Source: Rhodamnia argentea (Eukaryota; Streptophyta; Magnoliopsida; Myrtales; Myrtaceae). From it: 64,000 nucleotides of DNA. Under the pieces are notes generated by a model. It worked only from the letters and a program-made list of their open reading frames with translations, did no database searches and was not told where the DNA came from. The DNA lies in the NCBI RefSeq assembly GCF_020921035.1, contig NC_063158.1, positions 25,716,178-25,780,177 on the forward strand, read 5' to 3'. The first letter of the stretch is position 1. Each line of letters opens with the position of its first letter. This document shows, one piece after another, positions 23,687 to 33,794 of this stretch. The position numbers and the translations under genes are program-made.

Positions 23687-24049
23687 ATGAGACATCAAAT
23701 CCTACTCCTAACGGTCTTCCTCACCGTCCTCCCTCTCTCGACAGTCCCGGTCATTGGCGGAAAGTCCCTTGCCGGAGCCTGGGAGCCGATCAAGGATGTG
23801 CACGATGATCCGCAAGTCCAATTCATCGCCCACGTCGCGGTCAACTTTTACAACTTGAAGCACCACAGCAACCTGATTTTGAAAGACGTCGTGAGAGGGG
23901 AGACGCAGACTAGTGGCGCCGCCACCAAGTATCTCCTGCATATCATCGTGGACCAGCTGTCGTCACCGTGTTACAAGACCATGGTTCTCGACAAGAAGAA
24001 GTCCCCGCACTACCGAGAGCTTTTGCTCTTCGAACGCGAGATTTGCTAA
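23687..24049 (+). CDS. Secreted cystatin-like protein C
   Basis: A single exon of 120 residues from the ATG at 23687 (MRHQILLL). An in-frame ATG further up at 23579 lies in what is promoter and leader in the paralogues, so I prefer the downstream start. The signal peptide is about 1-23, followed by GGKSLAGAWEPIKDV and the helix FIAHVAVNFYN (46-56). The QxVxG loop is QTSGA, and the PW loop is replaced by KKKSPHY. C95 (SSPCY) and C120 (last residue) match the subgroup cysteine pair. A long interrupted CT microsatellite (24090-24134) lies in the 3' UTR before GAGAAATAAG. It has no counterpart in the otherwise duplicated block at 27.6-29.8 kb. Confidence 0.84.
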   Translation: MRHQILLLTVFLTVLPLSTVPVIGGKSLAGAWEPIKDVHDDPQVQFIAHVAVNFYNLKHHSNLILKDVVRGETQTSGAATKYLLHIIVDQLSSPCYKTMVLDKKKSPHYRELLLFEREIC

Positions 24050-24090
24050 GTTGAATCCAAAGAATTCGATGGAAGAGCTATATAGCTCTG

Positions 24091-24134
<44 letters not shown>

Positions 24135-24602
24135 ATCATTTGAGAAATAAGTTGCAATTTCGATTTGATATCATAAAAAAATTGTCACCGTTGGTCGAGA
24201 TTTGAATGCTTTCTGGTATGGAAAGTTTCATTTCGATTTCACTTAGAGTAATCCTTAATCTCAAAATGTTTAAATGATCATAAAAAAAAGGTCGCATTTT
24301 TTATATCAATTTAATATTTATACGTCGAAGATTTTATTGCAAGATATTTGAAACTATGATGCCTTTACAGAAATCGTAAAATCAGCAATGGTTCGTTGAT
24401 GTTCTTACTTTCTCCAAATTTTATTCTTCAAAAGTTCCAACTCGAACGGAACTTAGTAGGACAACCAAATATGGTGGGGAGAGTAATTCTTGTTTGTTGT
24501 TTTTCTAGTGTTATGTATGAAATCCTTGCCTAAATGGCATTAATCAATTAATTAATTATGTATTCAAGAAAGATGTCGTTTAATTTCGCTTAATCTGTCA
24601 TT

Positions 24603-25384
24603 AAAATTAGTTTCTCCACGAGCTTATGAATTTGCCAATCTGTGTAGTTTTTGGTTCCTGCATTTTGCTTTCAAGAAATCTAAAAGTCTAGTATCATGAC
24701 GTATCTCGCATTAGGCATCGTAGCTATATACAATCAATTCTCCGTTTGTTCGTGTGAAAGCTTGGATTTGTACTTGTATGTTTTTATAGGGAAAACAACT
24801 AGATACTCATGTCCTAAGTTTGCCCGATAGTTTCGATACTCCAATTTATGTTAGGTCATTTCACATGAGCCATTAAATATTTCACGCCTAGCTTACGCTA
24901 CATTTAACCTAAGTCCGATTTGTACAAAGCTGTTTTGATATTGACCTTGTTAGTGAATTTTTTTTTTATCGCTTGAAATAATTAGTTAGTAAAAAATATT
25001 TTTATTATCGATGACAATCTATGTCCAAACATTTTCATGGATGATGTAACATTTTTGGTTTATTTATTTGTGTAACAACTACAAGCGATTAAATTCGGGT
25101 AAATATTTTCTAAATCATTCATTTTTTGAAAAACAAACGGAGCTCAAGAGGAAAAATCATTTCCACTTTCTTCAGTGGTTAAATGGAAACATACCCTTGG
25201 ACCAAAAAAAAATGGAAACATGCCCTTAAAGATAGTTGTATAATTGAATTGATCCAGACACTAATGAATCAATGACGAAAGTATTAAATTTCACTGCCGG
25301 TGTACGTATTAAAAACCCTTATAGAAATGTTTAATAAAAAGTTTTAACCTATAGAGGTTAAGGATTCAATTGGCAACACTCTCG
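24603..25384. repeat. Segmental duplication, copy 1 (paired with 28616-29823)
   Basis: From TAGTTTCTCCACGAGC to GATTCAATTGGCAACAC this stretch runs almost base for base like 28616-29823. The main difference is the 428-bp MITE at 29351-29778, which is present only in copy 2. Both copies include a partial fold-back MITE (about 24930-25142). Similarity stops abruptly at 25384, where a hAT-derived segment follows. Confidence 0.85.
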
Positions 25385-27149
25385 AATGCATCATACTCAT
25401 CAAGATCATCCTCGGCTGAAATGTTACCTCAACCGCTTGAAGATGTAAAGCGATCAACTCTCGAGGTTACATATTCATCAAAAAGCATAAAGAGCTTTTC
25501 TCGAATGCTCTGTACAAATTCCACATGATCATCCATGCCCAACTTCGAATAGCAAAACTCTAACAAGTGTAGCTTATAGCGAGTATCTAATTTTAAATGA
25601 CGTAACATATTCTTTGTCCCATGGCTAGCCATGTAAGTTTGTTCACACCACTTACACTTGTCATTTTCCTTGCCATCCTCAACTATAAATTTTTCGAACT
25701 CATACCATACAGTAAAAGTGCATCTTTTCGATCGTTTAGAGCAAATAGAGTTATCTTTCTCATCCTCATGATCTAAAGATGCAACTCTACGTCTCTTGGA
25801 TCGTTCTGTAGTTCAATATTCTTCTAGATCCTTTAGATCTTGACAAGTCAACTAATTAGTGAGAGAAAATGTGAATTAGAACAAGTTGTAAAAACTGAAA
25901 GAAAATATAACATCCCCAATTTCCATTCCCCTTTAAAAGTTACATCAAAGAACACTAATTCACATGGATCTTAAGAGGGTAAACCTATTGCTCCCATATG
26001 TTATAAACCAATCTTCATGAACTCCGTAGTAGATCCTAAACTGGAACATCCCCTCTTTTATCTCATTCCGCTCTATGAAAAGATAAGTGCTTAGGACATT
26101 GAACTTTCTATTGGGTTCTCATAATGTTTAGCCAAACCATCACAAGTATTCCGAAAATTAGTTAGTTGAAATCACAAATTTTGAACCTGTGGTAATATTT
26201 CAGCTGGCGATGGTAATGTTTCGAATGGGTTAGTATATTCCATTGTTTCCTTGTTAACTTTCTAAATACATTACTAACAAATTTGTAGAATCACCCCATG
26301 GAAACACCATTACTACCTAAAGCATTGCTCTAGAATTATAGCTGATATCTCCGTCGATTGAGATTACTCATAAATCACCAGAAAAGCTAGTAGAACACTA
26401 AATTCGGAAGGCTTGAGGGCAACGCATGTAGCACATTTTGAAAACTCTCGGAGCTGACCTCAAACATATGACTCCAAAAATGAAATTCAAGGACAGGAAG
26501 ACATACTTGCTCTAGAAATTTAAAATAATAAGAATTGTATTACTCACAAGGACTTAGGAATGGATCCAGTGGGTCCGACATCTCTAAAGCAATCCCTGTG
26601 ACCAAGAAACGCCCAAAATCAATTTCAGTCATCAGACGTTTTCACAATTGAAAGAACATTCACCCAGATGACGACCCTCGCTTTGAAAGACGCAGACAAT
26701 TTCTCGCGTTTGAAAGACGCGGACGAGGAAAAAAACAAAGACAAAGAGATGGAGATGGCTTACTTAGATCAGACCTGAGTGAGGGGAAGAGAGACGCGAT
26801 GGAGGTGGGCGACAGAGCGAGCGAGACGGAGGCGCGCGACGGAGGTGAGTGAGACAGAGGCGCACGATGGTGGCGGGTGCTTTTGAGTTGCGAAGGCAAC
26901 ACTGCGGAGCTGCGTGTGTGTTGTGTAAGAACACTGAGCGGTGAGCCGTGAGAGCGAACTTTATGATGGATGGTCGAAAACAGGTTAAATATGGGTCTGA
27001 TACAAACCCACATTAGACCCATACGAAGTTAGGTTTTGATGTTTCAAACCCATTTTTGACCTGTTTTAAAAATCTTAATGACCCATATTTAACCTGGCCC
27101 ACTCTAAATGAGTTGAAAAATGGGTTGGTGGCCTGTATTGCTACCTCTA
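25385..27149 (-). mobile_element. Degenerate hAT transposon with BED finger, internally deleted
   Basis: On the minus strand, the end at 27149 reads TAGAGGTAGCAATACAGGCC, a typical plant hAT terminus, followed by subterminal ACCC/GGGTTT-rich sequence (about 26980-27120). The transposase fragment lies at about 25860-25390. A basic stretch leads to a BED-like zinc finger (KCKWC ... H ... H, about 25680-25590), which joins directly to a segment of the hAT RNase-H-like core (KLHLLEFCYSKLGMDDHVE). Much of the middle is missing and stop codons interrupt it, so it is non-autonomous. The left terminus was not found. The segment stops at the duplication border at 25384. Confidence 0.65.
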
Positions 27150-27891
27150 ATTGATATTGCAAAATATGAGGATGAAACACCCATCAAATTTTTATCACGT
27201 AAGTTCGATATTCACTAAATTATACATGAAAATCCGTGGATCACACGATCCTAATTCTAATTTTGTGTATTTTCGAAGTAATGACATGAGTGGTCCTTGA
27301 ACATTTTTTCAATGTTCAATGTGGTTTCTGAATTTTTTTTTTTTTTAATTTAGCCTAATCCCTGAATTTTTAAAATACCGCTCATAGTCCTTCCATCTCC
27401 TACATCAGCATTTGTCGGGCCAAATTAATAATGAGAACTGTCACCTTAGTTTCCTAAGTCGCAAAAAAAGAATCGTTTATTTTTTTTTTTTTGTGTCGAA
27501 ATAGTAATATACAACTATTGCAATATATATATATATTTTTTTGTCAGAGCTAGCATTGCAAATTTAACAGCAAATTTTGGTCACGTTAGCTTACGTTGTC
27601 AGACGTTTTAACGGAAGGGACATATTGAATGAATTTTTTGAAAGTATTGAGCACTAGTTTGAACATTCAAGATGAAATATAGGAAATGCAAACTTTGACC
27701 AAAACATAAAGACAACATATGGCGACAAATCTAATAACAGTCATGAAAGGCGATTACGTTTACCAAATTTGCATTATAACTCTGCGAGGAGCCATGGTGT
27801 CAATCGAGTAATCTTATAAAACCAGCAAGTCTGATAACAAGCAACCATCAACTACAATTGTGAAAGAAGAAAAACCCGTAAAACTCCGGCA

Positions 27892-28230
27892 ATGAGACCT
27901 CAAATCCTCCTCCTAACCCTCTTCCTCGCCGTCCTCCCTCTCTCGGCCGTCGCCGACAAACCCTGGGAGCCAATCAAGGACGTGACTGACCAGCACATCC
28001 AAGAGATCGCCCAGTTCGCGGTCACCGACTTCAACCGGCAGAACCACACCAACCTGATTTTGAAAGCCGTCCTAGGAGGGAAGAGTCAGGAGGAATATGC
28101 CGGCACCAGATATATCCTGGACCTCGCCATGACCCAGCCATCGTCGTGTTACCAGACCACAGTTCTGGAGTTCTCCTGGCTGCCCCACTACGAGCTTTTC
28201 TATTTTGGAAGCGCAATTTGCCAAGTTTAA
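27892..28230 (+). CDS. Secreted cystatin-like protein B2
   Basis: A single exon of 112 residues, three substitutions away from the 22595 product: residue 53 is Thr, 109 is Ile and 112 is Val. It has the same signal peptide, helix EIAQFAVTDFN, loop QEEYAG in place of QxVxG, and cysteine pair C86/C110. The promoter lacks about 30 bases between the GTCAATCGAGTAATC element and TATAAAACCAGCAA (27815), and also lacks the ~40-bp tandem repeat found before 22595. The near-identity of gene and flanks shows a recent block duplication. Both copies remain open, which suggests they are either very young or kept by selection. Confidence 0.87.
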   Translation: MRPQILLLTLFLAVLPLSAVADKPWEPIKDVTDQHIQEIAQFAVTDFNRQNHTNLILKAVLGGKSQEEYAGTRYILDLAMTQPSSCYQTTVLEFSWLPHYELFYFGSAICQV

Positions 28231-28615
28231 TAGGAAGAATCGATGTTAAAAGCTGCTTGGCTCTCTCTTTCGCCAGTTGAGCGAGAAATAAAAGTTGCGA
28301 TTCGACGCGAGATCATTAAATCATTACGGTTGGTCGAGACCTGAATAATTTCTCGGTGTGAAAAGTTTCGTTTCAATTACTTTCAGAGTAATCATCACGG
28401 TTAGTCGAGAATTTGAGCAAGAAATAAAAGTTGCGATTCGATGTGACACCCTCAAATTGCTATGGTTGGCTGAGACTCGAAGGATTCGTGGTACGAAAGA
28501 TTATCATTTCAATTGCGCTTGAGTAATCCTTTATCTCAAATAGTTTATATCATCATACAACTTCACAATGGGTTATCAATTTACATTTTTGGAAGAATTT
28601 ACTGTAAAATTAGTT

Positions 28616-29823
28616 TCTCCACGAGCTTATGAATTTGCCCATCTGTGTAGTTTTTTGTTCCTGCATTTTGCTTTCAAGAAATCTAAAAGTCTAGTATCAT
28701 GACATATCTCGCATTAGGCATCGTAGCTATATACAATCAATTCTCCGTTTGTTCGTGTGAAAGTTTGGATTTGTACTTGCATGTTTTTATAGGGAAAACA
28801 ACTAGATACTCATGTCCTAAGTTTGCCCGATAGTTTCGATACTCCAATTTATGTTAGGTCACTTCACATGAGCCATTAAATATTTCACGCCTAGCTTACG
28901 TTACATTTAACCTGAGTCCGATTTGTACAAAGCTGTTTTGACATTGACCTTGTTAGTGAAAATTATTTTTTTTTATCGCTTGAAATAATTAGTTAGTAAA
29001 AAATATTTTTATTATCGATGACAATCTATGTCAAAACATTTTCATGGACGATGTAACATTTTTGGTTTATTCATTTTTGTAACAACTACAAGCAATTAAA
29101 TTTAGGTAAATATTTTCTAAATAATTTATTTCTTGATAAACAAACGGAGCCCAAGAGGAAAAATGATTTTCACTTTCTTCATTGGTTAAATGGAAACATA
29201 CCCTTCGGACCAAAAAAATGGAAACATACCCTTAAAGATAGTTATATAATTGAATTGATCCAAACACTAACGAATCAATGAAGAAAGTATTAAATTTCAC
29301 TGGCGGTGTATGTATTAAAAACTCTTATAGAAAGGTTTAATAAAAAGGTTGGGAAAAAACCACCAAAAACCCTGAACTATGTCAATTGTGACACATTTAC
29401 CCTAAACGTTTTTTTGTGACACCAAAAATCCCAAACTTTTACTCATGTGACACATTTACCCCAAACTTTTTCTTGTGACATTGAAAACCCTAAACTTATA
29501 CCCGTGTGACATATTTACCCCAAAATATTTTTTTGTAACATCAAAAATCCTAAACTTATATTCGTGCGACACATTTATTTCAAAAATTTGAGGTAAAAGT
29601 GTCACACAAATATAAGTTTGGAGTTTTTAGTGTCACAAAAAAAGTTTGGGGTAAATGTTCACAAACCAAGTTTGAGTATTTCACATCCTAAAGTTTAGGG
29701 TTTTTTGTGTCATAAATAAAAGTTTGGAGTAAATGTGTCACGGCGGGCATAGTTTAAGGTTTTTGGTGGCTTTTTCCCAAAAAGGTTTAACTTATATAAG
29801 TTAAGGATTCAATTGGCAACACG
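28616..29823. repeat. Segmental duplication, copy 2 (paired with 24603-25384)
   Basis: Matches 24603-25384 with scattered substitutions. In copy 1 this segment follows the 23687 gene, while in copy 2 it follows the 27892 gene directly, so the interval corresponding to about 23180-24170 (orphan promoter plus cystatin-like C) is absent here. The copy is interrupted by a Mutator-like MITE at 29351-29778. Confidence 0.85.
29351..29778. mobile_element. Mutator-like MITE with perfect 9-bp target duplication
   Basis: A 428-bp non-coding element with inverted ends GGGAAAAAACCACCAAAAAC and GGGAAAAAGCCACCAAAAAC (right end reverse-complemented). It is flanked on both sides by AAAAAGGTT (29342-29350 and 29779-29787). 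Inside are short direct repeats of GTGACACATTTACC-type units on the left and their complements on the right. The paralogous site at about 25336-25344 (AAAAAGTTT) is empty. A 9-bp duplication is characteristic of Mutator-like elements. Confidence 0.85.
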
Positions 29824-30149
29824 TGAAAATGTTAAGGACTCAATTAGTAAAATTAAAAAAAAATTAAAATTGAATTGGCAAAAAAGGAGTGCGTGTTTAT
29901 GATTTTTTTTTTTTTGACAATTTTTTGGAAAATGTGCCCATCTTTGGCCTATATATATGTAAAGTCTTGTGGAAGAAAAAGCATATGCTTTTCAAGAGCA
30001 TCAGCACATTGATAAATTGGCCTTGCACAGCTGACAAACGGCATATTGCAATGGTTTTCATGTCGACCGACCACTCCCCACGACGATCATAAAACCAGCG
30101 ACGAACGCCAGCAGTTGCACCCAACACTCCCAAGCGAAAAACCACCACA

Positions 30150-30470
30150 ATGAGGCGTCAACTCCATCTCCTCCTCCTCTCCGTCCTCCCTCTCTCCGCG
30201 ATCGCCGTTGGCGAGTGGAAACCGATCAAGGACGTGTGCACTACCTGCACGTCAAGGAGATCGGGGAGTTCGCGGTCACCGAGTTCAAAAAGTACCCACG
30301 GCACGGCACCGACCTACAGTTCCACAGCGTGATCAGGGGTAAGACCCGGGTTGTGTTCGGCACATACTGCCGGCTGGTCCTCGTTGGCGAAGGACTCGGG
30401 GGTGGTGTGGGAGAAGCCGATGGAGCACTTCAAGGAGCTCGTGTTTTTATACCCTGTGGAAGATGTCTAA
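30150..30470 (+). pseudogene. Cystatin-family pseudogene 2 (canonical-type lineage)
   Basis: A sister of the intact gene at 33058: the same MRRQLHLLLL start, GEW-PIKDV, EIGEFAVTEF helix, GADLQF-like strand and VVFGTY where the intact gene has QVVSGTNY, plus the same GAAGATGTCTAAAAGGC end. A two-base insertion after the DV codons (about 30236-30245) shifts the frame, and a deletion near 30385-30400 removes the equivalent of KNYEAL, so no full cystatin can be read. The upstream 110 bases (CATGGCTGACAAC-like, then GATCATAAAACCAGC) match the 33058 promoter. Confidence 0.82.
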
Positions 30471-30544
30471 AAGGCCTTTTGCGTGTCCAAACTTATGTTG
30501 AATTAGTGAGGAAAATAAAGTTTACCATGAAGGTGTAGCTTTAG

Positions 30545-30780
30545 AATGCGTTTGTTCAGCCGGAAATTCAAGATGTGAAGAATATTCTCCGTAAAATAAT
30601 TGGTTATATTACTTAAAAAAAAAATTAGTCAATAAAAAATATTCTCCTTATCGAAAATAATTTATGACTAATTATTTTTGTAGGTAACGAAACTATCTTT
30701 TATTCATTTATTTTTGTAAGGAATAAAAGCGAGTATTTTTTATTTTATTTTATTTTTTGAATTTTGAATTTTTTGTGAAA
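30545..30780. repeat. Fold-back MITE copy downstream of pseudogene 2
   Basis: TGCGTTTGTTC at the left and GAAAGAAATGCAT at the right bracket an AT-rich core with AATTAGTCAATAAAAAATATTC, recognisably the same family as 33795-34030, which sits in the same place after the paralogous gene. It therefore predates the duplication of these two gene blocks. Confidence 0.5.
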
Positions 30781-30804
30781 GAAATGCATGGTAAGCTATC
30801 GAAG

Positions 30805-31091
30805 TAGACATGGCCACGAGCCGTGAACTGCCGGTTCCTATTCATGAACCGCTGGTTCTGGTTCATGGCCATACTTGAACAGAAACCGGCCCTTGAAGGG
30901 GCGGTCTTGGTTCCGGTTTGGACTCGCCGGTTCAAGGGCCAATTCCCTTTTTTTTTTTTGGTGGTTTGGAACCGCCGATTCCAAGCTAGTTCCGAATTTT
31001 TTTAAACTATAACCGGCCCGTGAGAGGCCGGGCCGATTCCAGTTATTCCACGGGCCAGTTCCAGGCCCAAATCGGCCCGTGGCCATGTCTA
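30805..31091. mobile_element. hAT-type MITE, 287 bp
   Basis: Inverted termini TAGACATGGCCACG are exact at both ends, with an imperfect continuation (AGCCG / GGCCG). The flanking 8 bases, TATCGAAG (30797-30804) and TATGGAAG (31092-31099), form a one-mismatch target duplication of hAT length. The interior is rich in CCGGTTC and CGGCCC motifs and has no meaningful coding capacity. It has no counterpart at the equivalent point of the paralogous block (about 34035-34060), so it inserted after that duplication. Confidence 0.85.
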
Positions 31092-31294
31092 TATGGAAGT
31101 GTAACTTGTTTCCAAGGTTGGCCATCAAAGTCACAAAACTCCTTGAAGAAAAGTCTTGCATGGCGGACAAATGCCCCATCTTTGACCTATCTCCAGAAGG
31201 AACAAAAGATGGTCCTCTGAAAGAAGGAACACGATTAACTTCTTTTTGCCCACAAGTGAATCTTAAAGAAGAAAAACCCACAGAAACATCGGCA

Positions 31295-31655
31295 ATGAGA
31301 CCTCAAATCCTCCTCCTAACCCTCTTCCTCGCCAGTCCTCCCTCTCTCGGCCGTCGCCGCCATCGGCAGAGGTTTCACTGCCGGAGCTTGGGAGCAGATC
31401 AAGGACGTGCATGATGAGCGCGTCAAAGCGATGGCCGAATTCACGGTCGCCGACTTCAACAGGAGGAGCCACGCCAGCCTGGTTTTGAAAGCCGTCCTGA
31501 GAGGGGAAACGCAGGTCGGCGTCCGCGATTCCATCGCCGAGTACCGCCTTCATCTCACCATGACCCAGCCGCTGTCGTGTTACAAGGCCATGGTTCTGGA
31601 GTTCTCCTGGCTGCACCACTGGGAGGTTTCGTCCTTTAGAGGCGAGATTTGCTGA
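31295..31655 (+). pseudogene. Cystatin-like copy D with one frame break in the signal peptide
   Basis: The leader is that of the B genes (MRPQILLLTLFLA), but one extra base at about 31336 (CTCGCCAGTCC against CTCGCCGTCC) shifts the frame inside the signal peptide. The remainder is intact in the second frame: a GAWEQIKDV-like start, MAEFTVADFN helix, QVGVRDS in place of QxVxG, SCY and C-terminal Cys of the divergent subgroup, then TGA at 31653-31655. It would be read normally but for that one base, so it is either a very young pseudogene or a sequencing error. A downstream ATG at 31407 would give a product without a signal peptide and without the first strand. Confidence 0.78.
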
Positions 31656-32489
31656 GTTTAATACCGAAAAAAATCGATGGTGAGAGCTACTTAGCTCTCT
31701 CTTTTGCCAATCGAGCGGGAAATAAAAGTAGTGATTCGACGCGCGATCATAAAATTACTGTGGTCGGTCGGGGCTTGAATATTTCTCGGTATGAAAAGTT
31801 TCCATTTCAATTTTGCTCGGAGTAATCATTACCATCGGTGGAGAATTGAACAAGAAATAAAAGTTTCGATTTCATATGATATCCTAGAATCGCTACGGTT
31901 GGACGAGACTCGAATGTTTCTCGGTGCATCGCCACGTCTTGTGCATTTTTTTTTTTTTTTTGACATGGACTACCACGTCAACATTTATAGGGTCAAAACA
32001 ATGATGTGGATTGTTACGTTATTTTCCTAATTCGACAAATCTTTATTTCTTTTTTTTTTGCTATTTCTTTTTAGGTGAAAATAATGAAATACATATGTGT
32101 GTGCCTGCGACGTGAAGTTGTACCTGTAAGCCATGGCAAGTATAACGTCAAGTTCACCGTAGTCTACGCTTACGTCAGCTAAGGGTGTTAGACTTTTTAA
32201 CTGGAAGGCTATATCGAGAGGATTTTTAAAAGTCTCAAGAACTAGATTTCACAAAAAAAAAAAAGTTCCAGAGACTACTTTGAACATTGAACAAAAGTTG
32301 AAGGATAACGCATGTCGTTATCTTTGTATTTTACATATCTATCGTGGGAACACATTAGTCTCTCGCAAAACATAATTTCGCCGCTCGATTTATCCTACGA
32401 AACGCCGACGCTCCATCGTAACAACCATTGTGTAAATATAAGTATGTGTTTTTATAATTACGCCCTTCTAATATTGATAATTGGCGGGA

Positions 32490-32880
32490 TAATAACACAA
32501 ACAACCCTTGAACTTTAGCCTAATAATCAATAGGTTCCTAAATTTTTAGTTTGTGAATTTGAACCATGAACTTTAACTTATTATACAGTGTGGTCCCTAA
32601 ATTTTTAATTTATTCAATGTGATCTCTAGATTTTTTGTACATGTTTAATATAGTCCATAAACTATATAAAAACTATTTAATGTTGTCATTCCATTAATTC
32701 AAGTTTAAGGACAATATTGAACGTTTTTAAATAATTCATGGATTAAATTGAACTTGTAACAAAAGTTTAAGGACCATACTAAACAAATTGAAAGTTTATG
32801 GACAAACATTGTACATTGAATTAAAGTTTAAGGGTCATGTTGAACAAATTAAAAGTCTAGAAATCACCTAGTGAGCAAAT
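32490..32880. repeat. Fold-back repeat of the 'GTGGTCCCTAAATTTTTAATTT' family
   Basis: The left half carries degenerate units around GTGTGGTCCCTAAATTT and TCAATGTGATCTCTAG. The right half carries the complements (AAATTGAAAGTTTATGGACAAAC, here outlined), folding about 32690. A related element is at about 58415-58755. Borders are approximate and no target duplication was identified. Confidence 0.5.
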
Positions 32881-33057
32881 TTACAAGGGCGTCGGCACAT
32901 TGATAAACGAGAAACTGCCTTGCATGGCTGACAACTGGCATATTACAACGGTTTTCATGTTTGCCGACCGCTCCCCACGACGATCATAAAACCAGCAACA
33001 AACACCAGCAGTTGAACCCAACAATCCCAAAGCAAACCATCAGCAAAAACCGCCACC

Positions 33058-33411
33058 ATGAGGCGTCAACTCCATCTCCTCCTCCTTCTCCTCCTCCTCC
33101 TGGCCGCCCTCCTCCTCTCCGCGCTGGCCATCGGCGAGTGGAACCCGATCAAGGACGTGCGCAACCCCCACGTCAAGGAGATCGGAGAGTTCGCAGTCGC
33201 CGAGTTCAACAAGGACCCGCGACATGGCGCTGACCTGCAGTTCCAGAGCGTGATCAAGGGGGAGACCCAGGTCGTGTCCGGCACGAACTACCGGCTGATC
33301 CTCGCGGCGAGGGATCCGGCGGGGGTCAAGAATTACGAGGCGTTGGTGTGGGAGAAGCCGTGGGAGCACTTCAAGCAGCTCAAGTCTTTCAGCCCCGTGA
33401 AAGATGTCTAA
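33058..33411 (+). CDS. Phytocystatin (cysteine protease inhibitor), canonical
   Basis: A single exon of 117 residues. A Leu-rich signal peptide (about 1-24) ends SALA. The mature protein has all three inhibitory elements: N-terminal Gly26 (IGEWNPIKDV), the first hairpin loop QVVSG (71-75), and Trp in the second loop (KPWEHF, W102). The helix motif is EIGEFAVAEFN (41-51). It should be a secreted or vacuolar inhibitor of papain-like C1A proteases, used in control of endogenous proteolysis and in defence against insects and nematodes. There is no C-terminal extension, so no legumain inhibition is expected. The promoter has GATCATAAAACCAGC about 70 bases before the ATG. The product lacks the cysteine pair of its divergent neighbours. 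Its closest relatives here are the broken copies at 30150 and 35130. Confidence 0.92.
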   Translation: MRRQLHLLLLLLLLLAALLLSALAIGEWNPIKDVRNPHVKEIGEFAVAEFNKDPRHGADLQFQSVIKGETQVVSGTNYRLILAARDPAGVKNYEALVWEKPWEHFKQLKSFSPVKDV

Positions 33412-33794
33412 AAGGCACATTTGCATGTCCAAACTTAATGTGAGAGTTAGTGAGGAAAATAATGTTTGCTTTGGTTTTGCTAATATGTATTATTCACTAG
33501 TTGATTGACTGAAGTAAGTTCGTTGCCTCATGCATAAATGCACGTCACACTTCTAAAATATCTCATATGCCCTATTTTTGCTTAAAGAAAATCGTTTATA
33601 CTCGAATAATTTTTATTTTTATTTTTTCAATTTGACACGATGTGATTGAATTTTAAGCAATCATCACCTAGCTGATCCGAGGGGGCTGAGAAATTGGGCC
33701 CCACTATATCCGCAGTATGCATTAGAAATGATTTATGAAATTGAAGTCTTCCCCATGTAAACAAATTAACTATGAATATGAAAGTGTAATTTCA

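Noticed and set aside
26660-27022. 120-codon minus-strand Ser/Arg-rich frame
   Set aside because: It lies in the GAG/GCG-rich subterminal part of the hAT remnant and is low-complexity.
29351-29778. LTR retrotransposon remnant
   Set aside because: The ends are inverted, not direct, repeats and the target duplication is 9 bp. No retrotransposon protein frame was recognised anywhere in the window.
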